Numbered from the stretch's first letter, positions 1 to 10,835 are shown. The stretch: 64,000 nucleotides of DNA from Siphonodentalium dalli (GCA_032622095.1 CP136065.1:51891949-51955948), one strand, 5' to 3'. Translations and numbers: made by a program. The notes: generated from the sequence alone by a model not told the origin.

Positions 1-309
1 CCCGTCATGAAAGGGTTAAAAATCCACGATCCGATTTGACACGAAATTGCTAAAATTTAAAGGTATAATGTTCAGCTTACAACACAAGAGAAAAAGAAAA
101 ACACTCGCAATCACTATCAATTTCTTACATTATTTTTACAATTTTTATCAATTTTTCGTATATATTTTAACAATTTTTATAATGTTTTCGTATATGCTTT
201 AACAATTTTATCTTTTTTTTTATCATTTTTTTCTTACATTCTTTAACAATTTGTTAAAAAATTTGTTACATTCTTTAACAATTATAAAAAATAATATAAA
301 ATTTGTTAG

Positions 310-378
310 GCCAATGCATTCTCTTATATATGCGAGGCGACCTATGGTCGACTCGCATATATAAGAGAATGCATTGGC
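310..378. repeat. Perfect hairpin, family G copy 1
   Basis: Two 27-base arms (310-336 and 352-378), starting GCCAATGCATTCTCTT, are exact reverse complements around a 15-base loop whose CGACC and GGTCG can pair further. The same 69-bp hairpin occurs at 29714-29782 in the opposite orientation, and decayed relatives occur at 29984-30020 and 56860-57000. The flanking words CCCGTCATGAAAG (at 1) and GCACAGGG (after the hairpin) also recur around the other copies, so the hairpin is part of a larger repeat. Function unknown; a MITE-like foldback is the simplest reading. Confidence 0.85.
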
Positions 379-1192
379 ACAGGGTTTTCGTAAAAATTCA
401 AATTCAAAAGCGTCCACGAGATTAAGTCCAACACAAGTACGAACAATCATAATTGAGACTGTTGTTTATTTCGGCCAATTTGGCCGTTTACTTCATGGCT
501 GTTTTTCATCTGACGTGTGTGTCGAATAAATGATGTGGAGGATTTATGTAAATGTTAGCCCAAACTACATTTCCAAGTAACGATGGTTTTGTTGTTTATT
601 TTGAGGAATAATACCGCGTCAGATGAATTCAGCCCAAATATGTTAACAGTTGTCGTGTCAAACATTCGCAGTAGGTTAGCGTTATTTAGTATTTGTGGAT
701 GTCCTTTAACATGGGGAAAATAGACTACTGCGCTTGAACGAGCATGTGAATTTGTCGTTTTTAATGTATAGCAACTTGATAATCAATAACAGAGGCATTC
801 TCTGTCAAATATGGTCGCTCTATTTACGGTATTAATTGCGGAACTTTCTAAAGTAAACTACGCGTAAACGGATACATACGGTAAATTATAGAAGGTGCCG
901 GAATCGGCCTTATCGCACCAGGGCCAACTCGCCCCAGTCGACGTGTGTCAATTCGGTACCTACTATAACATATACCCGAGGATGAGTCCGGCTCGGAATA
1001 CAATATGTATACGGGTGTTATATAGCGTTTTGTCCGTTGTTTCTCGATGAATATTGAAATTTGGGGTATATGTCCGGGCTGGGACATGGAATACAACAAC
1101 GTTTGAATTGTTTTTAAATTTACAAATTTGTTGATTTTATTCATTTTTTTTTTCGTTCTGAAAACACACTATAAAGTGTATATAATATAATA

Positions 1193-1487
1193 ACGAACAC
1201 GAGACATACATAATTTATAAACTGTTAACAAAAGATATCAAATTCAATACATGACAAAGATGACTCAGTGGAGTTTATAAAGTGAACATAAAAACATTGA
1301 GGTAAGAATCTTTTTAAGGAATGCAACTTTATTTAATGATAATAAACACATAAATTAAAATAACAAACATGAGACATACATAATTTATAAACTGTTAACA
1401 AAAGATATCAAACTCAATACATGACAAAGATGACTCAGTGAAGTTTATAAAGTGAACATAAAAATATTAAGGTAAGAATCTTTTTAA
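1193..1487. repeat. Tandem duplication inside H1
   Basis: A block starting with (A)ACA-GAGACATACATAATTTAT occurs at about 1193-1318 and again at about 1364-1487, ending AAGAATCTTTTTAAG each time. The same doubled block is seen in reverse complement in H3 at about 50925-51200, so the duplication predates the separation of the two copies. Confidence 0.8.
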
Positions 1488-2603
1488 GCATTACCAAACC
1501 GTTTAGCACAGACCACAGTCCACTTCACTCATCCGATCATCACCAAACTTCATATTTATCTTGATATTGATCTATCAGATGAGAGCTATCAAATATTTTT
1601 TTAATTTCATAGGAAAAAATGGTCGCCAGAGGCCATATTGCATTTACGTTATATGTTATCGCGTTATGTCGATATCTAGTATTACTTAGAAATTTCACCT
1701 TTCCAGATTCATAATTGCTCCATTGACTGTAACAGATGAAATTATTCCCCTCTTCGAATAGAGTGTCACTGAAACTTTATTTTGTCAGACTGTCTGTATA
1801 ATCACTGATTATATATGGCAATAATCTGTAATAAGATGTAGCACTATTTTATTTTATATTTACACGCAGTGCTGTTTTTATACAACAATTCTAATCCCCC
1901 TAGATCATCATGTGATCGACCATACATCGCGCGAGGACCTGGTTGAATTAAGGGGGGTTTTATGGATCACTTCTGTCCTCAAGCTAGATTATACTTATGA
2001 CATTTAATGGCATGTCTCTAACGTGGAGGGTTAGATGTGCTTGAGAAACCACCACTCTTTAATTCACACCAAGTTCTCAACAGTCATGAACCCATAGTTT
2101 ATGGTTTATTTTATGTATACTAGTAATATAGTTATTTTCAGTACCTTTATATACCAGTACTGTGTATAACAATGCATATAAATTAATCCATGTATACATG
2201 TATATTGATTCAACGGATTCAGTGGTTTTGTCCATCAGTCTATCAAATTTGCGGGGAAAACATGGCCACAAGCAGTACACCCTGCTAAATTTCGAATTTG
2301 AATCAATTGGCGCACCCTGCAGCCAGCTTTTATTGGAGAACTTTTTCTCATGTGGATATTTTGGGTCACCGCTAGATGTGAGCCATATTTTGTTCTCAAA
2401 CTGTCCTTGTGAAGACATCACTGCCAGCGGTGATCTTCAATTTTACTATTTTTATGGCTAAATAATTTGGTTGATCCTACAGACGACACCCCTTGTCCGA
2501 TCGTCACCAGATTCCACAATGATCTTCTGGATAACCAGCGTGAGAGTAATCTAATTTTCCCGAATTTCGTTAAAAAACATTACCACAGGCAGCATTTGGT
2601 ATC

Positions 2604-2837
2604 TTACTCTTTGATCCTCTTTTGCATGACTGAATTGTTTAGCAACTGTACAGACATATCCCTCATCTGATAGTCACCAAACTTCATATTGATCTTCGGG
2701 CTGACAACTAGATGGGAGCTATCGAATGCTTTGAATTTTTTTGGAAAACATTGTCGCCAGCAGTCATCTTCTATTTTGGTTTTTATATACATGTATATCT
2801 CTTCATGCGGATAGCCAGTATTACGTAGGTACTTCAA
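2604..2837 (-). other. Conserved open frame in H1 (unknown protein)
   Basis: A 77-codon frame starting MKYLRNTGYPHEE is matched at 49551-49784 (+) in H3 with only about five amino-acid changes. A second frame, 2077-2421 (-), starting MMSSQGQFENK, is matched at 49968-50330 (+). I recognise no domain. Related nucleotide modules (the core GCTGGCGAC-ATGTTTTCC and a GATGAGGG end) recur several times within the element, so the open frames may simply reflect repeated modules rather than a translated gene. Conservation over the whole element is as high as in these frames, so there is no evidence of protein-level selection. Confidence 0.25.
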
Positions 2838-3088
2838 CTTTCCGCATTCCTGTCATCATTTGAAATATAAAAATTTACCTGATACATGCACCCTTCAAAA
2901 TTTGTTTCGTCGTATCTATTTTAATGACCCGCATGGTAATATTGATACAGATATATTTGTCAAACATTTCTTTGTACAATATACAGGTATTTAGTTTGTA
3001 ACTAAATCTAGAAATATATAATAGTAGCTGGTGGACCCGACTTCGTCCGGGATGTTCCCCTCTGATTTTCGGAGAATTGCGCTATTTA

Positions 3089-3400
3089 ACCTTGAATTGA
3101 CTATCTTAAAGGTGAAGGTTATGTCGGGGTCACGATTTGACCCGTCCAAAACACTCCCCGGACAAAAGTCACGACAAAAGTACCCGATTTGACCTTGAAT
3201 TGACAATTTTGAATGTCAAGATCAGGTCAGGGTCATGATTTGACCCACCCGAAACACTCCTGGGACAGAAGTAACAGTAGGTATCAAATTTCGTTGAAAT
3301 ACTTCCGTTTTACCAGATATGACCTTGAATTGATCTTTTTGAATGTCAAAGTCAGGTCGGGATCAAGATTTGACCCGTCCAAAATACTCCCTGGAAATAA
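3089..3400. repeat. Three tandem modules of about 115 bp in H1
   Basis: Modules starting (T/A)-ACCTTGAATTGA and running through ATTTGACCC to CACTCC occur near 3090, 3200 and 3320. The mirrored set lies at about 48960-49330 in H3. The repeated GGTCA/TGACC words make the region rich in half-sites that resemble nuclear-receptor elements, but I assign no function. Confidence 0.8.
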
Positions 3401-3933
3401 TTTCCCCTAGGTATCAAATTTCGTCAAATCTGTCAGGCAGTTTTCCCGGCCATAGCTAACAGACAAACAGACAGACAAATGTCCAAAATATATATTAGAC
3501 TAGCTGATGTTCGGGCTAGTTAGGGATTTTTTTGTGATCGCCTCCATCTGGACAGTACCCATTATATACAGCGTCTGGCCAAACTATTGTTCAATTGGTC
3601 CAGAAACATGCCTATATCAGCACGTTCGAGAACATGGTCCCACGTGAAATTGGACCCGTCCATATTGCTCCCGGGATCGAAGTAGTCCTACACACAAATT
3701 TTTAGTCGGATCGGTCAAGGTCCAGAAACATGCATATGAGCGAGGTCAAGTTGACACGTTATTTACCAAATTCGAGCAGCGTTAGAGTCTATAACACATA
3801 CACACATGCATTCATGCATACACACATACATACATACAGACAGGTGTTTCAAAATGTATAATCGATAGCTACAACAATTCTATGGTAGATAGTTCACGGC
3901 CGACCTGATGCATGCATCTTAGTTTTTCTTGTT

Positions 3934-4872
3934 TCGGTCAATTTGGCCGGTTACTTCATGTGACTTTTTCATCTGACGTGTGTGTCGGATAATTGATCTG
4001 GAGGATTTATGTAAATGTTAGCCCAAACTACATTTCCAAGTAACGATGGTTTTGTTGTTTATTTTGAGGAATAATACCGCGTCAGATGAATTCAGCCCAA
4101 ATATGTTAACAGTTGTCGTGTCAAACATTCGGCAGTAGGTTAGCGTTATTTAGTATTTGTGGATGTCCTTTAACATGGGGAAAATAGACTACTGCGCTTG
4201 AACGAGCATGTGAATTTGTCGTTTTTAATGTACAGCAACTTGATAATCAATAACAGAGGCATTCTCTGTCAAATAAGGTCGCTCTATTTACGGTATTAAT
4301 TGCGGAACTTTCTAAAGTAAACTACGCGTAAACGGATACATACGGTAAATTATAGAATGTGCCGGAATCGGCCTAATCGCCCCATGGCCAACTCGCCCAG
4401 TCGACGTGTGTCAATTCGGTACCTACTATAACATGTACCCGAGTCCGATTCGGAATAAAAGATGTATACGGGTGTTATATAGCGTTTGGTCCGTTGTTTC
4501 TCAATGAATATTATTGAAATTTGGTGTATATGTCCGGGCTGGGACATGGAATACAACAACGTTCGAGAACATGGTCCCACGTGAAATTGGACCCGTCCAT
4601 ATTGCTCCCGGGATCGAAGTAGTCCTACACACAAATTTTTAGTCGGATCGGTCAAGGTCCAGAAACATGCCTATGAGCGAGGTCAAGTTGACACGTTAAA
4701 TACCAAATTCGAGCAGTGTTAGAGTCTATAACACATACACACATGCATTCACGCATACACACATACATACATACATACAGACAGGTGTTTCAAAATGTAT
4801 AATCGATAGCTACAACAATTCTATGGTAGATAGTTCACGGCCGACCTGATGCATGCATCTTAGTTTTTCTTG
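3934..4872 (+). mobile_element. Composite repeat H, internally deleted copy H2
   Basis: The start (TCGGTCAATTTGGCCG) and roughly the first 650 bp match H1. At about 4560 (after AATACAACAACGTTC) the sequence jumps to the last ~300 bp of the unit, ending again GATGCATGCATC...TTCTTG. H1 and H2 are separated by TT only, and H2 is also followed by TT. The result is a head-to-tail pair with one member missing about 2.5 kb of interior. Confidence 0.8.
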
Positions 4873-5384
4873 TTATTTACTGGTTTTGGGGAACGAAAGC
4901 AATTACACGCTTTATGGAGACGTTCATTTTAATGTTTGCCAGCGTGATAAACTTTTAACACTTTATAGTTACACTCCCAAACGCATTCGCGCTGTGGAAC
5001 ATTAATGCAGGACGTTGATTGGTCGAAATTACGTCACATGACGTCGCACGCTTAACCCCACTTGCTTCCATTTTTGTAGACGCAACTTGCAACCAGCTAC
5101 GGGAATAACGGTGGAAATGGGCGCTCAATGCTATTTTAATCTGCCAGTTGACTCGGGTGACTGTAAATATTAGTAATGGACATTTATTTTTGTTGCGTTC
5201 CATAGTGTATGGATGCCAGTAGGTCTGACATTAATGTTGTATCTACTCTATAGAACACAAGCAAATCAACATCCATTTTTTAATTAAAAGTTCGCCTCTT
5301 GTAAGTCGACCATGATTGACCATCAGAACCTCCTATACTATATCGGATCGTTGGCATGATTTAATTGTGTTTTGGTATAGAAAA
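4873..5384. other. Gap between H2 and copia; no gene seen
   Basis: No convincing coding signal. The words ACTGGTTTTGGGGAACGAAAG at the start recur in similar form near 36375-36400, so at least the left end is an old shared repeat. Confidence 0.4.
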
Positions 5385-5480
5385 TGGCAAGGTTCATGTC
5401 ACGGTGATCCGCTTCATTGTTTTCGTGTGCTAGCTGTGGATTCCGGGTTTTGTATATACTGCATGGTTGGAGTGGAATGA
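5385..5480 (+). repeat. Remnant of copia 5' LTR
   Basis: This segment begins TGGCAAGGTTCATGTCACGG and contains ATCCGCTTCATTGTTTTC and GCTGTGGATTCCGGGTTT, which recur in the same order at 10739-10835 just after a purine tract. Similarity fades after about 95 bp, so only the LTR start can be supported. The 3' boundary and primer-binding site are not clear. Confidence 0.5.
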
Positions 5481-6051
5481 TGGAATCAGGGAGCTAAATG
5501 TGTTCCAGAGTCGGGGAGCGAGTACACCGTGGAATGCTAAAGGTGAAGGTAACTGAAGAATGATCTTCACCTGAAACATGCGACACGTTATTAAAGGATG
5601 ACATCGCGTTTATTTGATTTGTACATCATATCTAAATAATTTAAACAGGTGAATTAATGGGGGAATGGATTTATGTGAGCTGGAAATTTATTTAACTAGC
5701 TGCTGTAGTTCTGGGTATTTCCAGATAAAATTTGGCTGCGGGATAGCCCTGTCGTACACTTGGGGGTTTATTTTAAAAAGTAAAACACATGACCTATGAT
5801 TTTTCTTATATTTTCGTGATCAAATTGTGTCAATCTAGCTGGGTAAACAGCACTGGTATGGCCTGCAGGATCCAATTCAGTAAATTTAGCCGAAACGTTA
5901 ACACTGTCGCCTATGGGAAACCATTTAGTTCAGTTATTCCTGATGATAATCAGATAATGTGCGGATTTTTAGGAGAACAGGCTGTTGTGTTACTTAAACA
6001 AAAAGAGTGATCCACGACCAGCAGAGGCTGTCGCTGTTAGAGTGCATATGT
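5481..6051. other. Copia leader region, no gene
   Basis: Probable rest of the 5' LTR and untranslated leader. A short stretch at about 5950-5985 (CAGATAATGTGCGG, then GAACAGGCTG) matches the right end of family C repeats at 8470 and 24970, so a C fragment is embedded here. Confidence 0.35.
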
Positions 6052-6810
6052 TTTGCCTACCAGCACCAATTTATAAAGATGAAAGTGACTTGATATGTGG
6101 TTAAATGACTTAGAGTTGTGGACTTACAAATGTGTGATCTCATTCGATAAGGCTAAACAAGCCTGTGCAGATATAACTGTCACAGAATTAAATGATGCTA
6201 ATGATGGCATAGATAAATTACTTACGAAGTTGAAATCTCTATATGGACGTGATACTGATCAATCTGCTTTCATAGCTCATGAACAATTTGAGACATTCCC
6301 GAGACCGAAAAATATGAACAATCCCGTATTATGTAAATTAATTTGATCGACTTTATAATAAGCTAACTCTTCACAAAATGGAACTTCCGCATGCTGTGCG
6401 TGCTTATCGACTATTACAAAGTGCAGATATTACAATCGAGAAGCAAAAGTTGGCTCGAGCTACACTCACTCTATTAACTTTTGTAAATATGAAAACAAAA
6501 GTTAAAAGTCAAATTTGTCTGTGCATCGTCTGATGATTCTGTAAGTGAAACTACATTAAAAATTGAAACAGCTTACATCTCAACTGACACTTAGAAAAGA
6601 TGTGTTTATAATGTGAAATAATGGAAGGTCTCGAAAACGCCGAGAGGACGTGATAATTACAGAAATTCTCGTGATGAAAACACTACTGTACACCTACAAA
6701 TCAGTCTTCTGGAAATATGTCATCAAGACACAAGTATCCTTTAGACTCTCGTAGAACTGTTTGGCGTTGTGTTGTTGGCGATTTTATTTTTTCACTATGC
6801 GAATCGGTAT
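6052..6810 (+). pseudogene. gag: Copia gag with decayed zinc knuckle
   Basis: Gag forms the particle that packages element RNA. The frame at about 6052 reads LPAPIYKDESDL, then shifts to the frame at 6095 with WLNDLELWTYKC, then KLLTKLKSLYGRDTDQSAF and FETFPRPKNMN. After a break it resumes near 6345 with FDRLYNKLTLHKMELPHAVR and ADITIEKQKLARATL. These are the recognisable blocks of copia gag in invertebrate elements. A short stretch is missing after the first block. Near 6760-6800, RCVVGDFIFSLCES sits where the CCHC knuckle should be, but the second Cys and the His have been lost. Frameshifts at about 6095, 6345 and 6600 make it non-functional. Confidence 0.8.
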
Positions 6811-7163
6811 CAACAGATATGAACAATCTGGGAATAAGAAACCTGTTAATATCACTCTTCTCTCTGAAAATATACATTCATACTATATTAACACTCTTGT
6901 TGATGAGACGTTAAATTCAACAAATTTGGACAGTGTGCCTACAATGACTGTTTGTAGTGAGTAATGGTTGAACTGTTACATAGATTCATTATCAGAATTT
7001 CAACAATGAAAGTCAATTCAGTTTCCAGTGAAACAAACTTTCATTTTGGAAGTGGACAGATCGTTTAAAGCGTCACCTCGCGTGATAATTCCAGCTACTG
7101 TAGCTGAACAAGATGTGGTGATTGAATGCGAGGTTGTAAATTCCGATCTACCATTGTTGTTAA

Positions 7164-7657
7164 AGGCACGTGAGGCCTTAGTTGTCGAAAATATTCATAT
7201 TTGTTCCAATCACCGTAAACAGAAAAACATTATAATGCATACAGTTTCGTTCATATATACCATGACTATCGCGTAAACAGCATGTTATCATAAAGACCTA
7301 CTATATTTTACAGAAGCAAGAGCCTGATTGTGTTACAGAAGACAGCACAATGCTACTGGCTAATCACACAAAAATGGAATAAACGCTCTTTATTAGTTCC
7401 ATATAAGGAATTCGGCAACAAAGAACGCTCTTTATGATTACCATCATAATATAAACAAACACCAGAAAAGTAACCTTTTATGCTTTTATTTACATAACAA
7501 TGGTCAAATTTATGACAATAACATACTGTTTATGCGATATTTCTTATTTGTATACGGACAAAGTCTGTCTATATTTTGATGTTCTTTCTGTTTGTGGCGG
7601 TTTTTGACGGGTGGAAATATTTTTACAGGATACCCACCGCCAAGGCCAACCGTACCT
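7164..7657 (+). mobile_element. TTAA-flanked MITE, family A (copy A1)
   Basis: A 494-bp element flanked by TTAA at 7160-7163 and 7658-7661. The ends are AGGCACGTGAGGCC and its imperfect complement GGCCAACCGTACCT. It contains two direct copies of AACGCTCTTTAT near 7385 and 7425. It matches A2 (28578-29065) over its full length. The interrupted protease frame gives independent proof of insertion. No coding capacity. TTAA targets are used by piggyBac and Kolobok transposases; the AG end favours Kolobok, but no autonomous partner is present. Confidence 0.9.
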
Positions 7658-7745
7658 TTAAGCAAAACTTCAATGAAGAAAGCAGACATTTATATTGATT
7701 TTTCCAAGGACTGTGCGCAGATGTTTAGAAAATAAATTCCTTTAA

Positions 7746-8113
7746 AGTGATGTGAAACACTCCGATAGGGTGATCAAATAGAATTTGAGAATAATCTTGC
7801 TCAAAGTAGTTATTTGTTACGAATATTAATCCAACTTGACGATACACACCGACATTCTTAAATATTAATTAAATGCAATGAGTCTCTATGGCGAAAACAT
7901 TTGTGTTAGATTATCGCCGATAGTTGCGTCCCGAATCGAGATGTAAATATTTACAATTGAGCGTAGTTCAGACGGTGTATTCTATGGAGTTGTATGGTCG
8001 ATTTCTTTGAAATTTTCGACGATGTTAGTAGAATGCTACATTCCCCAGGTTGGCATAACACCTGAGTACTAACTTATCAATTCCACGTACCCGAACAAGT
8101 CCATAATATGTCT
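7746..8113. mobile_element. TTAA-flanked MITE, family B (copy B1)
   Basis: A 368-bp element starting AGTGATGTGAAACACTC and ending CATAATATGTCT, with TTAA on both sides (7742-7745 and 8114-8117). It is the same length as, and closely similar to, B2 at 57424-57791. It interrupts the copia protease remnant. No open frame. Confidence 0.9.
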
Positions 8114-8157
8114 TTAACCTTTACTTCTAGTGTACATTCAACATACCCTCTCGCAAA

Positions 8158-8500
8158 AGCACATAATCGACCTAGAATGTGAAAAAATGGTACATAATGT
8201 GACTTATTTGATTCTGAAATAAGCAGATCATGGAGTCATAGCCGTTATTTCGTTTTATGGCGCGGGCCAAAATGAAAAGACATGTTAAAGAGCGTACACA
8301 CGAAAAGTGGTTGGTTTGCTTATATGTGTCATTGTCCGCACATAATTTGCTTAGAATCGCCTCATTGTGAGTTGATAATGTTACTAAAATTGCTCTCATT
8401 TTCAGCATATTATCGACTCAAATGAGGTAACTCTAAGCAGATTATCTAAAATAACGTTCTTTATAAGCAGATAATGTGCGGGATTTTGGTTGAACACGCT
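8158..8500. mobile_element. Repeat family C, copy C1
   Basis: It runs from GCACATAATCGACC to about GATAATGTGCGGGATTTTGG. An internal foldback, TTATCGACTCAAATGAGG with its diverged complement upstream (near 8355 and 8408), and the words GCGCGGGCCA, GTTAAAGAGCGTAC and TGTCATTGTCCGCACATAA, are shared with C2 (24655-25005) and C3 (56395-56745, inverted). The ends GCACATAAT / ATAATGTGC are short inverted repeats. The exact right border is uncertain because all copies share some 25 further bases. It lies between protease and integrase parts of copia. Confidence 0.7.
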
Positions 8501-8559
8501 GGGACCTTATGATGTGGTATTCAAAAATGAGTATTTGAAAAGTGATTTCATCAACCAGA

Positions 8560-8820
8560 ATGTGCTTATATCACACAAATTTTAAAGATGCTCTAGTAGC
8601 GAAACTGCACAAGCAGTTTGGACATCCTATCAGTGATAAATCGATCAAATTAATCAAAAATAGTTCCTTCAATGATCCAGAATTATATGGACTTGTATAT
8701 GGACCTGACTAAATACTAATTACTGGTCAGTTCGAGGTACTGTCATTGGTAAGGATGTTCATCGAGTATTTATGAAGTGGGGAAGAGAATATTATCGAGT
8801 TAACCCGCGTAATTTGAAAC
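8560..8820 (+). pseudogene. Copia integrase ends; catalytic core deleted
   Basis: From about 8584 the reading KLHKQFGHPISDKSIKLI is the GAG-pre-integrase / HHCC zinc region typical of copia integrase, ending NDPELYGLVYGPD before a stop at 8710. Only about 20 bp later, VRGTVIGKDVHRVF and YYRVNPRNL resemble the segment that lies downstream of the catalytic core. The whole D-D-E core, normally more than 100 residues, is therefore absent, either deleted in this copy or already lost in its parent. Confidence 0.7.
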
Positions 8821-8930
8821 ACTCATCAGAGCCGACAGGATCCTGAAACCGTCGAGTAATGAAACTTGTAATATTATTCTTCTAACGATAAAATGTGTTT
8901 ATGAACAAGTGTATTCTCGGAACCGCATAT

Positions 8931-9219
8931 TAACGGGGAACAATTTGATATTTGTCAGGATCAACCTGACCATAGTCGTGATCCAGAAGTTCAGGACTCT
9001 GATGAAATTGGAAACGTTCAACGCTCGGAGCCTATAACAGAGACAGATTATAGTTTAAATAATCCTACATTTCAGGATGGAACTGTTGCAAATAAACATT
9101 CTGTTATTTTATACAAAATGCAACACTATCCGTGGAAGGAAGCTGTTCTCGGATATGGTGGAAAAGCGTCAGGGAAGAATAAACCCTGGATAAATGTTAA
9201 GGATGTTGAAGGTGGTTAG
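8931..9219 (+). pseudogene. Copia pol linker between integrase and RT
   Basis: A continuous reading of about 96 codons with no ATG start: acidic (DICQDQPDHSRDPEVQDSDE), followed by YPWKEAVLGYGGKASGKNKP, which is the basic linker expected between integrase and reverse transcriptase in this copia group. It stops at 9217. Confidence 0.6.
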
Positions 9220-9221
9220 AT

Positions 9222-9880
9222 TAAAACCTTTGACTTTGAACAGTTGGAAGCTTGGCATGAGAACACCGAGGAAGTTTTAATTGATTTGAAAACATTTGAA
9301 GCTAATTAGATTAAAGAAGTGTGAATTAGACAATTGGAAAAGAAATCAAGTGTTCACTGAAGTTTCAGACAATGGACGGAAGTATTTATCAGTAAGATGG
9401 GCATTCACTGAAAACTTAACTACTACTGGCAAAACAATCAAGACTCGTTTAATTGCAAAACTGACTCCCCCACTTGTTCCAATGAAAGTCTTCGTTTGGT
9501 GCTATCGATTATTCCCAGTAAAAATTAGGAAATCCATTCACTGGATTTTACGGCTGCATTCCCATCAAGGAAGAGATATTGAAAGGGGTTTCTTTCTCAA
9601 ACCACCAAAGGGTAAGAGCCATCTGGTCTTTGGAAACTGAAGACAATACTTTATGGACTGGGAGATGCTTCCCGTATGGGGTATTTAACTGTGAAATATA
9701 CACTCTTATCACTCGGAGTGAAGTTGTCAATATGACCAGGCACTGTTTTATTGGTTGAATTAACATGAACTACATATTATAATTGCATGTCATGTGGATG
9801 ACTTCTTATGGTGTGACACCTACATCTTCAAAGAAGTCTCTCAGGAAATAATTTCAAGTATATTGTTAGAGTCTTAAAGA
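9222..9880 (+). pseudogene. pol: Copia reverse transcriptase, frameshifted
   Basis: RNA-dependent DNA polymerase of the element. Readable blocks in order: CELDNWKRNQVFTEV (about 9317), YLSVRWAFTE, TRLIAKL (about 9445), then in another frame TCSNESLRLVLSIIPSKN and SLDFTAAF (first catalytic Asp region, about 9540). Next come DIERGFFLKPPKG, YGLGDASRMGYL (about 9655), ALFYW, and HVDDFLW at 9791, which is the catalytic YVDD box with Tyr replaced by His but both Asp kept. At least four frame changes and several stops are present. Confidence 0.85.
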
Positions 9881-9924
9881 AGACGGTGGTATAAATCTCA
9901 ATCAAATGCAGTATATTTCCGATA

Positions 9925-10680
9925 TTGTGTACTTCCTATACAAGTGGGAAAAAGACAGATCCATGCCAGGTTCTAAATGATACTGAAATAAAACAGCTGA
10001 GCTCACTTGTTGAACAATTCAATTGGACAACTAGCCAAAACTGCCATGGCTTGTCTTATGATGCATCTGAATTAAGTGTAAAAATAAAGATTCAGTATCT
10101 GCAGTCTGCCAACAAAATTATCAGAAAACTAAAATCGGAATCTGTACAAATCAAATTTCGGAATCTTGGAAATATTCTGGACTCGAAAATTGTGTGCTTC
10201 ACTGATGCTTCATTAAATAATCTCAGACTGTGGCTCGCAGGGACGTTATATGCTATTGGCCAGCCAACAAAGATATGGTTGCTTCACCAATTGCTTGGAA
10301 GTCGACAAAGGTAAACAGGAGTGGTAAAATGTACTCTAGCAACAGAGACAATATCTTGGTTAGAATGAGTGGAATTCAGTTATCTCATCAAATGTATACT
10401 ACATGAACTATTTAATGATGGCTTCAACAATGAACCATTTCCAATCTTCTGTGTGGCTGATAATAAATCAATTGTTAATTCAGTCAACTCTTCATCTCTT
10501 GTTGATGATAAAAGGCTGAGAATTGCACCAGTATCATCAAGAGATGATGTCAAATAAATTGCCAGCATTAAATTGATTCGCAAGGAATGTCAACTGGCTG
10601 AATGTCTTACAAACTTGAATGCTCCAAAGATGAAACTTATTCATGTCCTTGGGCAGTCAATACTTCCATTGCAATGGTGA
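9925..10680 (+). pseudogene. Copia RNase H region
   Basis: This degrades the RNA strand during reverse transcription. Blocks: LNDTEIKQLSSLVEQFNW (about 9975), SYDASELSVKIK, CFTDASLNN (about 10197, catalytic Asp), CTLATETISWLE (about 10330, catalytic Glu), CVADNKSIVNSVNSSSLVD (about 10452, catalytic Asp), RLRIAPVSSRDDVK, then ECQLAECLTNLNAP near 10587. Key acidic residues survive, but stops at about 10315 and 10554 and a small internal deletion after the TDAS block break the frame. Confidence 0.8.
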
Positions 10681-10721
10681 GGGGAATAATTGTGTAAATA
10701 GTGTAAATAATATTATTCAAC

Positions 10722-10738
10722 TAAGAAAAGATGGAGAC
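10722..10738 (+). promoter_or_regulatory. Candidate polypurine tract
   Basis: AAGAAAAGATGGAGAC is an almost pure purine run immediately before the TG that begins the 3' repeat at 10739, the position expected for the plus-strand primer of an LTR retrotransposon. Confidence 0.5.
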
Positions 10739-10835
10739 TGTCAATGTTCATGTCAAGGTAATCCGCTTCATTGTTTTCATGTTCAAGCTGTGGATTCCGG
10801 GTTTAGTATAGACTTGTTGGAATGCAACGACGATG
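10739..10835 (+). repeat. Remnant of copia 3' LTR
   Basis: It begins TGTCAATGTTCATGTCAAGG and shares ATCCGCTTCATTGTTTTC and GCTGTGGATTCCGGGTTT with 5385-5480. The position just after the purine tract supports an LTR identity. Similarity is lost after about 96 bp. Confidence 0.5.

Larger units (their letters stand above)
471..3931 (+). mobile_element. Composite repeat H, full-length copy H1
   Basis: This 3461-bp unit begins TCGGCCAATTTGGCCG, itself a near-palindrome, and ends with the palindrome GATGCATGCATC followed by TTAGTTTTTCTTG. It is present again inverted as H3 (48415-51914), with long collinear similarity and few differences, and as a shortened copy H2 that follows after two bases. 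Inside are tandem modules, an ACAGACAG-type microsatellite and conserved but unrecognised open frames. There are no terminal inverted repeats and no clear target duplication. A palindrome close to the 3' end, microsatellites and tandem internally deleted copies are known from Helitron/Helentron-type non-autonomous rolling-circle elements, so that class is my leading inference. No Rep or helicase is visible. Confidence 0.75.
6923..8157 (+). pseudogene. Copia aspartic protease, split by A1 and B1
   Basis: The protease would cut the Gag-Pol polyprotein. The active-site segment at 6923 reads NLDSVPTMTVC, so the catalytic D-S-G triad has become D-S-V. A frameshift follows, then WLNCYIDSLSEF and, from 7028, VIIPATVAEQDVV and VVNSDLPLLL. 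At 7160 the reading is broken at a TTAA by MITE A1. Directly after A1 (7658) the expected continuation appears in phase (SK, then MKKADIYIDFSKDC). MITE B1 then breaks it again at 7742, and TSSVHSTYPLAKA resumes at about 8125. The fit of protein similarity across both insertions fixes their boundaries. Confidence 0.8.
5385..10835 (+). mobile_element. Broken Ty1/copia LTR retrotransposon
   Basis: Translated pieces of gag, aspartic protease, the ends of integrase, reverse transcriptase and RNase H follow one another on the plus strand, which is the Ty1/copia order (integrase before reverse transcriptase). About 96-bp direct repeats at 5385-5480 and 10739-10835 bracket them and look like LTR starts. 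Every domain carries stops or frameshifts, and the integrase core is missing. Three younger elements (A1 at 7164, B1 at 7746, C1 at about 8158) interrupt the protease-integrase region. The element cannot be autonomous. Confidence 0.85.

Noticed and set aside
980-1010. GGATGAGTCC...CGGAATA near 980 looked like a hammerhead ribozyme core
   Set aside because: The conserved CUGAUGA and GAAA parts are not both present and the stems do not form; H2 lacks the feature.
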